Below are positions 58,516 to 64,000 of a DNA stretch of 64,000 nucleotides, in pieces. The position numbers and the translations under genes are program-made. The number at the start of each line of letters is the position of its first letter. The first letter of the stretch is position 1. The notes under the pieces are model-generated. The model searched no databases, was not told where the DNA came from, and was given only the letters and a program-made list of their open reading frames with translations. This DNA is from Muricoccus harenae. GTDB lineage: Bacteria; Pseudomonadota; Alphaproteobacteria; Acetobacterales; Acetobacteraceae. The stretch spans positions 79,842 to 143,841 of the forward strand of contig NZ_WWDL01000008.1 in NCBI RefSeq assembly GCF_009848505.1, in the 5' to 3' direction.

Positions 58516-58574
58516 GGCCCAAGCCGCGCCGGGGGGTTTCCCCCGGCGCTGGGCCGCGCTAAAGGAGAGGTGCT

Positions 58575-58651
58575 GGACCCGTAGCTCAGCTGGATAGAGC
58601 GTTGCCCTCCGAAGGCAAAGGTCGCACGTTCGAATCGTGTCGGGTCCGCCA
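58575..58651 (+). tRNA. tRNA-Arg (anticodon CCG)
   Basis: A full cloverleaf: acceptor stem GGACCCG/CGGGTCC (58575-58581 with 58641-58647), D-arm GCTCAGCTGGATAGAGC, anticodon stem TTGCC/GGCAA around loop CTCCGAA with CCG at 58609-58611, and T-arm with TTCGAAT. The 3' CCA is encoded (58649-58651). A run of seven T follows at 58653-58659 and may end transcription. It reads CGG codons, common in this GC-rich genome. Confidence 0.95.
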
Positions 58652-58827
58652 ATTTTTTTCAGATATTTAGCGATCAGCCCAGATATGGGTCGGAGCGCCG
58701 GGCTAACAGCAGCGCGCCGAAGCCGGCTCGGAGGCTCTGGCGGGCATCGCGTCGCAGCCCGGAAGCTCGGCTCCTCCATGTTGGCTTGTGCGGCATCGGT
58801 CCGCCCGCGCCGCGCCCGACACGCCCC

Positions 58828-59758
58828 GTTGGTTCATTCAGCTCTCGCGCCGGAAAGTATCCAGGCGGTTTGGAAGACGAAGAAGCAGGCGGCGCCGGTT
58901 TGCGGGGACATACTGGTTGTGGCGGGAGTGGAGACGGAGAAAAGCGCGGAGCTCATCCCATCCTCGGCAAAACCGCTCGGCGGCACCGAATTCCTTGAAG
59001 CCCCGCATGCGTCGGATCCGGCCTTTCACGCCCCGGTGGTCTTGCTTGAGCCCATTGTTCCTGTAGGCGCTGGTCCGGTGTTTGACGTGACGCCCCAGCG
59101 TTGAACGGATCGCGCGCGAGTAGGAGCCGTGCCCGTCCGTGGTGACGCAGTCCGGGGGCATGCCGGTGGCCGACTTGGCCAAGCGGAAGAACGCCTTCGC
59201 GGCGTCCATGTCCCGGTGCTCGGCGAGCATGGTGTCGATCAGGTCGCCGTTGCGGTCGATGGCGTGATAAAGATAACACCAGCGGCCGCGGACTTTCAGG
59301 TGGGTTTCGTCATCGTGCCAGGAGCGGCGACCAGGCCCGCCCTTACCATGGCAGCGGCGCCGAAGTTCAGTGGTCAGAACGGGAGTGAGCTTCGCTTCCC
59401 ACTCGCGGATCGTTTCATAGCTGAAGAGGATGCCGCGCTGGAGGAACATCTCGCTGAGATCCTTCAGTGTCAGGCGGTAACGCAGGCGCCACAGCACCAC
59501 CAAGCCGATGACGTCGCTCGGATACTGGGTCCGGTTCAGCTTCCCGCCGCTGCGCTCGTTGAGCTGCCGGCCACAGCCGCTGCAGCGAAAGCGCCGGTAG
59601 CCCTGCGCCGTGCGGTCCCGCCGCTTTGAGGTGCCTAGGGGCCCGCAATCGACGCATTCCATCCCGGGCTCCTGAGCCGCCTCGAGCCAACCGGGAGCCT
59701 ACCCGCAGCCCCGGCCCGCCACCCGGCCCCTCCTGGCGCGAGAGCTGACAGAACCAAC
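58828..59758. mobile_element. IS6-family insertion sequence
   Basis: A 931-base element bounded by 24-base inverted repeats: GTTGGTTCATTCAGCTCTCG at 58828 onward and its near complement ending at 59758, matching at 22 of 24 positions. It encodes one transposase on the minus strand. Flanking 8-bp sequences (CACGCCCC and TGGATCAA) do not match, so no target duplication remains. It sits 176 bases after tRNA-Arg. Confidence 0.88.
58838..59662 (-). CDS. IS6-family transposase with a substituted catalytic glutamate
   Basis: A 274-residue transposase. An N-terminal zinc ribbon (CVDCGPLGTSK, then FRCSGCGRQL) precedes the DDE core: Asp118 (WHDDETHLKVRGRW) and Asp176 (CVTTDGHGSYSRAI). The third residue, Glu in the NNxxEQDHRGVK motif of relatives, is Lys206 here (NNGLKQDHRGVK; codon AAG at 59045-59047). 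The enzyme is therefore probably inactive unless helped in trans by a relative. Reading frame otherwise complete. Confidence 0.88.
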   Translation of the reverse strand: MECVDCGPLGTSKRRDRTAQGYRRFRCSGCGRQLNERSGGKLNRTQYPSDVIGLVVLWRLRYRLTLKDLSEMFLQRGILFSYETIREWEAKLTPVLTTELRRRCHGKGGPGRRSWHDDETHLKVRGRWCYLYHAIDRNGDLIDTMLAEHRDMDAAKAFFRLAKSATGMPPDCVTTDGHGSYSRAIRSTLGRHVKHRTSAYRNNGLKQDHRGVKGRIRRMRGFKEFGAAERFCRGWDELRAFLRLHSRHNQYVPANRRRLLLRLPNRLDTFRRES

Positions 59759-59930
59759 TGGATCAACGTGAACCTTTCACCGCAATCAAATTTCGGGCGG
59801 TTCAGGCGTGACGGGCCCTGGGCGTGTGGCAATAATGGCCAATTCTGCTCAAAATAGCAGATGCGAAACATGACGCTGGACAGGCGCGTCCGGCTTCCTG
59901 CTCCCTAACTCCACCTTTCGAGTTCAAGAG

Positions 59931-60575
59931 ATGTCCGACAAACATGATTGGCGGCGCGACCGCAAATCCCGCAAGCGCGGGTCCGACGACGACATGCCGC
60001 AGGACAGCGGCTGGTCGGTGCCCGCGTATTCGCCATCCGGACCTCCGGCAATGTCACGACAGCCCTCCGTTACATCGGACCCTGTGGCCGGCGCAGTGGT
60101 CAAAAGGTTCGATGCGGAGAGGGGCTTCGGCTTCGTCGCACTCGATGGTGGCTCGGGTGATGCCTTCCTGCACATTAGCGCTCTCCAGCAGGCAGGGGTG
60201 GATGCGGTCGCTCCAGGCACCCGACTGAGGGTGCGAGTGGGCCAGGGTCAGCGAGGACTGCAGGTCACGGAGGTGCTCGAGGTCGGAGGCAGGGAGGAGG
60301 CCTCGCCGCCACCGCGGGGGCCCCGGGCGGCTGCACCAAGCTTCGGATCGACGCAACCCGGCCAGGGCGAGGAAGTCCGCGGCACAGTAAAATGGTACAG
60401 CGCCGAAAAGGGCTTCGGCTTCGTCGCGCCGAACGACGGCGGCAAGGATGTGTTCGTGCACGCCACGGCCTTGGAGCGAAGCGGCACGGCACCGCTCTCG
60501 GAAGGCCAAGCTGTGACCATGCAGGTGGTCCAGGGCAAGAAAGGGCTGGAGGCAAGCACCATCACGCTCGAATAG
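59931..60575 (+). CDS. cold-shock protein with two CSD domains
   Basis: A 214-residue RNA/DNA-binding protein with a basic, disordered N-terminal tail (KHDWRRDRKSRKRGSDDD) and two cold-shock domains at about residues 52-118 and 147-214. The second is canonical: GTVKWYSAEKGFGFVAPNDG and KDVFVHATAL. The first has RFDAERGFGFVALDGG and DAFLHISAL. Tandem-CSD proteins are common in alphaproteobacteria and act as RNA chaperones, often under stress or in stationary phase. It follows the IS6 element by 173 bases; the leader is probably its own promoter and 5' untranslated region. Confidence 0.92.
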   Translation: MSDKHDWRRDRKSRKRGSDDDMPQDSGWSVPAYSPSGPPAMSRQPSVTSDPVAGAVVKRFDAERGFGFVALDGGSGDAFLHISALQQAGVDAVAPGTRLRVRVGQGQRGLQVTEVLEVGGREEASPPPRGPRAAAPSFGSTQPGQGEEVRGTVKWYSAEKGFGFVAPNDGGKDVFVHATALERSGTAPLSEGQAVTMQVVQGKKGLEASTITLE

Positions 60576-61070
60576 GAGCACTATTGCGTAGACCGGGGCA
60601 GCGGGCACAGATCCGGTCACCTCGCGACAAGTGTAGAACCCTGCGGTGTTGATGCAGGGAACTGCTGGCGCCGAGGCCGCATCCTACTTCGACTGCTGCC
60701 CGGATCTGTCAGCGCTTGCGCCAAACCTGACGGCTCGAGGTGGAAGGCGTCTTCCGCATACGCCAAATCGACGTTGGCAAGCGCTGACAGATCCCGATAG
60801 AGACCGTATGGCGCTGCCCCCTTTCCCCAGGCCATCGCCGCCCGAGTGCTTCATTGATTGACGGCTGACCGGAGCAACAGCTGCCGCTTTGGCCCCGCCG
60901 GGCAAGCCGCCCGCCAGACCGCCGCCAGAGCCGCCCGAGAGAAAGATGCTCATCAGAAACTTCTGACTGCCCGGAAGGTCAGACTGAAACGCCGCACCTG
61001 CTAAGATGTTGCTCGGAGGATCTGGCTGGCACCGCCGTCATTCTCACTTCCCCGGCTCGGGGGATCTGGC
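60576..61070. other. gene-free stretch between the cold-shock and PAS-LuxR genes
   Basis: No convincing gene. It holds the long inverted repeat at 60702-60794, described separately, and presumably the promoter of the PAS regulator. A minus-strand frame of 89 residues at 60684-60953 spans the repeat and has a glycine-rich start but no family match or ribosome-binding site. Confidence 0.6.
60702..60794. repeat. long imperfect inverted repeat
   Basis: GGATCTGTCAGCGCTTGCGCC (60702-60722, plus AA) is repeated in reverse at 60774-60794 (TTGGCAAGCGCTGACAGATC then C); the two differ by a two-base insertion in the left arm. The arms are 49 bases apart. This could be a miniature transposable element, a recombination site or a strong RNA hairpin. 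Confidence 0.75.
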
Positions 61071-62576
61071 GTGTCTGACCTTCCATCGCATCACCATGCC
61101 CATCAGCAGCATCTGAGACTGATCCTGAGCACCTTGCAGGACGGGGTGATCCTGATCGAGCCGGACCAGACCGTCTCCTGGGCGAACAAGGCAGCCCTGA
61201 AGGTGCATGGCGTTACCCAGCTCGCCGAGCTGGGAGCTACCGCCTCCGAGTACCGCACTCGCTTCGAACTACGTTACCGGAATAGAAAGCACCTTCCCAA
61301 GAACGGCTACCCCATGGAGCGGGTGCTGGCTGGGGAGGCTTTCGACGATGTGGTGGTTGAGGTTGCCCGGGCTGGCGAGAACGAAGCCCGGTGGATCCAC
61401 CGCATCCGGTCCCTGGTGCTCACCGACGGCACCGGCGTCCCAGATTGCTTCGCCCTGATCCTGAACGACGAGACCGAGCGTTTCGATGCAGAGGCCCGTT
61501 TCGAGGCCACTTTTGCGGCAAACCCGGCTCCCGCAGTCATCCTGCGCCTTGCGGATCACCGCTTCATCAAGGTCAACGAGGGCTTCCTCAAAATGATAGG
61601 CTATGAGGAGCAGGAGGTGCTCGGCCGTTCCGCCTACGAGATCGACGTTCTCGAAGGTAGCGCCCGCCGAGAGTTCGCAATCGAACGGCTGCAGCACGGA
61701 CGCACAATCCCGCAGGTCGAAGCTGTGCTGCAGCTACCGGGCGGCGGCGAGAAGCGGGTCATTGTCGCCGGGCAGCCGATTGAAGTTGCCAATGCTGACT
61801 GCATGCTCTTCACCTTCGTCGATTTGAGCCGGGCTGATCGGTCCGAGGAGATCCGCCGGCAGAGCGAAGAGAACTTCGCGACGGCACTCCGATTAGCGCC
61901 CGCCCCAGCCCTGATCGTAAGCCGGAAGGCTTGCCAGCTGCTGGCAGTCAACGAAGCCTTCACTCACGCGACCGGCTATGCCGCCCCCGAAGTCACGGGA
62001 CGGACAGTGGGCGAGATCGGGCTGTGGGGCGATGTCGCCACGGCCGCCGAGCTGGAGCATCGGCTCGAGCGGGACGGCAGAGTGTCCAACCATGAGATCC
62101 ACCTGCAGACCAAGGAATTCGGCCTGCTCCATTGCCGGATCTCTGCCGAACCGCTGGTCGTCGGCCACCAAGCCTGCGTGCTGATAATGGCCCAGGACAT
62201 CACCGAAACCCGACGGGCCGAAGGAGAAGTTGTGGCCGCCATAGAGGCGGTTATGCAGGATACGGCTTGGTTCACCCGGGCCGTGCTTGAAAAGCTGAAG
62301 GCGCTACAGCGGCCAGAAACCTTGGACGGCCAGACTTCAGCAGGGCTGAGCGACCTCTCCGCCCGCGGCCGCGATGTGCTCAACCTGCTCTGCCGTGGGC
62401 TGGATGATGCCGGCGTCGCGCGAAAGCTCGGGATCTCCCGAAACACGGTCCGGAATCACATTACAGCGCTGTACCGCCGAACCGGGGTGCACAGCCGGGC
62501 AGCACTTGTCGTCTGGGCCCGCAAGCGTGGCTTCACTGGTGCTGCGCCAAGGAAAACGCCCCTACGCAAGGGGTGA
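61071..62576 (+). CDS. triple-PAS LuxR-type transcriptional regulator
   Basis: A 501-residue regulator with three PAS-like domains (about residues 10-140, 141-260 and 270-390) and a C-terminal LuxR helix-turn-helix (LSARGRDVLNLLCRGLDDAG, VARKLGISRNTVRNHITALY). PAS features are visible in WANKAALKVHG, VNEGFLKMIGYEEQEVLGRS and VNEAFTHATGYAAPEVTGRT. No transmitter or receiver domain is present, so it is a one-component sensor that probably binds a small ligand or cofactor and controls transcription. Start is GTG at 61071. Its targets may be the stress-type genes just downstream. Confidence 0.88.
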   Translation: MSDLPSHHHAHQQHLRLILSTLQDGVILIEPDQTVSWANKAALKVHGVTQLAELGATASEYRTRFELRYRNRKHLPKNGYPMERVLAGEAFDDVVVEVARAGENEARWIHRIRSLVLTDGTGVPDCFALILNDETERFDAEARFEATFAANPAPAVILRLADHRFIKVNEGFLKMIGYEEQEVLGRSAYEIDVLEGSARREFAIERLQHGRTIPQVEAVLQLPGGGEKRVIVAGQPIEVANADCMLFTFVDLSRADRSEEIRRQSEENFATALRLAPAPALIVSRKACQLLAVNEAFTHATGYAAPEVTGRTVGEIGLWGDVATAAELEHRLERDGRVSNHEIHLQTKEFGLLHCRISAEPLVVGHQACVLIMAQDITETRRAEGEVVAAIEAVMQDTAWFTRAVLEKLKALQRPETLDGQTSAGLSDLSARGRDVLNLLCRGLDDAGVARKLGISRNTVRNHITALYRRTGVHSRAALVVWARKRGFTGAAPRKTPLRKG

Positions 62577-62823
62577 GGCACAGCCCGTCCAAGAGCCAAG
62601 TGTTCAAGCGAGGTGCGATCGTTAACCTGCCCCCCACAGAGGGGTTAGCAAGGCACTAGTGCAATCCGGCCCCGATGTTAGTGCAGATGCACCAGCCCGG
62701 TCTGCGACCGCTCAAGGAATTCCGAGTCTGGGTTTGTAACCGTGGGATAGCCCAAGGGTTCTTGCTGCAAGCGCGAAGCTCCACCGCGGCTCGTCTGGAG
62801 TGCGCTGCCAAGGACAGTCTCAG

Positions 62824-63006
62824 ATGAGCACCAAGCCCAGTCGGAATGCTGCGGAGCAGGCAAAGGCCTCCATCCGCGAGGCGATCGGCAAGGTCATAGG
62901 GGATCCTGAGATCCATGCCGCAGACACTGCTTCCAAGGCGGAAGCTGAGGTGCGGCCAGGCACTGGCGGAAAGGCAGAATGCCTGCCGCGGAGAGCTTGC
63001 AAGTAA
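62824..63006 (+). CDS. CsbD-like small stress protein
   Basis: A 60-residue hydrophilic protein. AEQAKASIREAIGKVIGDPE followed by a short KAEAEV segment matches the CsbD pattern of small abundant stress proteins (AIGKVxGD). Its molecular role is not known. AAGGA lies upstream of the ATG. The usual repeat of the motif is partly degenerate at the C-terminus. It lies downstream of the PAS-LuxR gene on the same strand, and a gene for a membrane protein follows. Confidence 0.75.
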   Translation: MSTKPSRNAAEQAKASIREAIGKVIGDPEIHAADTASKAEAEVRPGTGGKAECLPRRACK

Positions 63007-63134
63007 GTCAAACCCTGACGCCCTGCTGCTCTCCCCTTGAGATCCTGAGCCTTCTTCCGAGCGGCCCCGCCGCGCCTCGACATCCCTGGCCAGGATCACC
63101 CCTTCTGCTCTTTTCAGAACACAGGAAGGCCCCC

Positions 63135-63278
63135 ATGCAAGCTCAGTCCGGATCAGCCACCTACAACGACGCCAGAACTACCACGGCGGTTCTCCCCGAA
63201 GGCGCCCCCTTCCTTCCGTCCCGCATATCCTGGGGCGCCATCATTGCCGGGGCCGTGATAGCGTCCGTCAACGTGGTG
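63135..63278 (+). pseudogene. membrane-protein gene truncated by the IS256-family element
   Basis: An ATG at 63135 with GGAAGG upstream begins MQAQSGSATYNDARTTTAVL, then PEGAPFLPSRISWGAIIAGA and VIA. A hydrophobic segment beginning RISWGAIIAGAV is typical of a family of small bacterial membrane proteins sometimes called PhnA-like. The hydrophobic segment breaks off near 63270 and the frame continues only into the insertion element, stopping at 63395. The rest of the gene should lie beyond the element, outside the window. Confidence 0.7.
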
Positions 63279-64000
63279 GAAATTGCATTTGGGTTTGAGG
63301 TGGCCACGCCTCAGGCGGCTCTGGGTGGAAGTTGCAGGGTTTCGTTGGTGGGTGCCGGGTTGAGCATCTCGCCCATAGCCTCGAGGCCCATGTAGCGGTG
63401 CTGCAGCTGCCATTCGTCGTTGGCCTCGAGCAGCACGGCGCCGATGAGGCGGATGATAGAGGCCTCAGAGGGAAAGATGCCAACGACGTCGGCCCGGCGC
63501 TTCACCTCCTTGTTGAGGCGCTCCAACGGATTCGTGGAGTGCAGCTTGGTTCGGTGTGATACCGGGAACGCCATGTAGGCGAGCACGTCATGCTCGCTGT
63601 CATCCATGAGCTTGCCGAGCTTGGGCCAGCGCTCGCGGAGTTGGTCGGCAACATGACGCCAGGTCTGCCGCGCGGTTTCCTGGTCGGGTTGGAGGAAGGC
63701 CTGACGCAGCGCGGCGAAGGCCATGGACTGCTGGGCCTTGCCCACATGCGCCAACGCGTTCCTCATCCAGTGAACGCGGCATCGTTGGAGGCTGGCGTGG
63801 AACACCTTGCTGGCCGCGGCACGCAGGCCCTTGTGGTCATCCGCGATGACCAGCTTGACGCCGCGCAGGCCGCGATCAGCAAGGGAGCGCAGGAACCCCT
63901 TCCAGAACACCTCCGCCTCGGAGGCGCCCGTCGCCACGCCGAGTACCTCGCGCCGGCCATCCGTGTTCACGCCGACGGCGATTATCGTCGCCGTCGAGAG
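63276..64000. mobile_element. IS256-family insertion sequence, partial
   Basis: One end lies around 63276, where the membrane-protein frame breaks and GTGGAAATTGCATTTGGG begins. The same motif recurs imperfectly at 63325 (GTGGAAGTTGCAGGGTTT) inside the transposase 3' end. The other end is outside the window, so the exact boundary and target duplication cannot be set. Confidence 0.75.
63311..64000 (-). CDS. IS256-family transposase (partial, N-terminus outside window)
   Basis: The C-terminal 229 residues of a mutator-type transposase. Upstream codons to 64000 read LSTATIIAVGVNTDGRREVL, which carries the family's first catalytic region. VKLVIADDHKGLRAA holds the second Asp, RCRVHWMRNALAHV the Cys/His segment, and STNPLERLNKEVKRRADVVG the catalytic Glu. 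Stop at 63311-63313. The motifs are intact, so the element may be active. Confidence 0.9.
   Translation of the reverse strand, partial: LSTATIIAVGVNTDGRREVLGVATGASEAEVFWKGFLRSLADRGLRGVKLVIADDHKGLRAAASKVFHASLQRCRVHWMRNALAHVGKAQQSMAFAALRQAFLQPDQETARQTWRHVADQLRERWPKLGKLMDDSEHDVLAYMAFPVSHRTKLHSTNPLERLNKEVKRRADVVGIFPSEASIIRLIGAVLLEANDEWQLQHRYMGLEAMGEMLNPAPTNETLQLPPRAA

Noticed and set aside
60684..60953. 89-residue minus-strand frame starting MSIFLSGGSGGGLAGG
   Set aside because: It crosses the long inverted repeat, has no ribosome-binding site and no family match.
62656..63099. 147-residue minus-strand frame opposite the CsbD-like gene
   Set aside because: Antisense to a recognised small protein and without motifs.

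Overview
The window is very GC-rich, with dense genes, short intergenic gaps and many ATGA or GTGA stop/start overlaps. The gene content is that of an environmental alphaproteobacterium: the ileS-lspA-DUF3035-M16 block, UrtABCDE, several orphan TctC/Bug solute-binding proteins, a DctPQM TRAP system, a CobW GTPase beside a WD40 protein, and a gene-transfer-agent type holin/endolysin. Roseomonas or a relative in the Acetobacteraceae is the best guess; this is inference from gene content, because no rRNA or other marker gene is present.

Layout. 1-2400: a partial gene end, small exported proteins, a nucleotidyltransferase-fold protein and an exported chalcone-isomerase-fold protein. 2438-3460: a 3-hydroxyisobutyryl-CoA hydrolase type enzyme. 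3585-7687: a polyamine/Fe-type ABC importer operon whose ATPase has lost most hydrolysis motifs. 7823-11353: an exported superoxide dismutase, a crotonase-fold protein and two solute-binding proteins. 11366-18111 (minus): ileS, lspA, a DUF3035 lipoprotein and an active/inactive pair of M16 peptidases. 18376-20929: an enolase-superfamily enzyme, a Bug protein and DUF3297. 21005-26251 (minus): a glycosyltransferase/polyketide synthase locus that looks scarred by a deletion. 26427-32736: a 2-hydroxyacid dehydrogenase, two SDRs, PobA, a crotonase and an MFS exporter.

32733-38097 (minus): the complete urea importer urtABCDE, preceded by a near-consensus sigma-54 promoter, with no urease genes in view. 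38353-43050: a Bug protein translationally coupled to an isocitrate-lyase/PEP-mutase family enzyme, then a TRAP transporter. 43150-44259: a sugar acetyltransferase and a membrane protein. 44411-49649 (minus): a five-gene peptide/nickel-type ABC importer. 49743-57140: mostly housekeeping or metal and stress functions (phosphoribosyltransferase, DUF1194, DUF3775, aldo/keto reductase, WD40-CobW, a basic-tailed small protein, a class III aminotransferase).

57277-64000 is the accessory end: a single protein joining a GTA-type holin to a GH108 endolysin, tRNA-Arg(CCG), an IS6-family element with good inverted repeats but a substituted catalytic glutamate, a two-domain cold-shock protein, a long inverted repeat, a triple-PAS LuxR regulator, a CsbD-like protein, and a membrane-protein gene cut by an IS256-family element that runs off the end. 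The strongest leads are the polyketide synthase/glycosyltransferase junction, the holin-endolysin fusion, the degenerate ABC ATPase, and the sigma-54 control of urea uptake.
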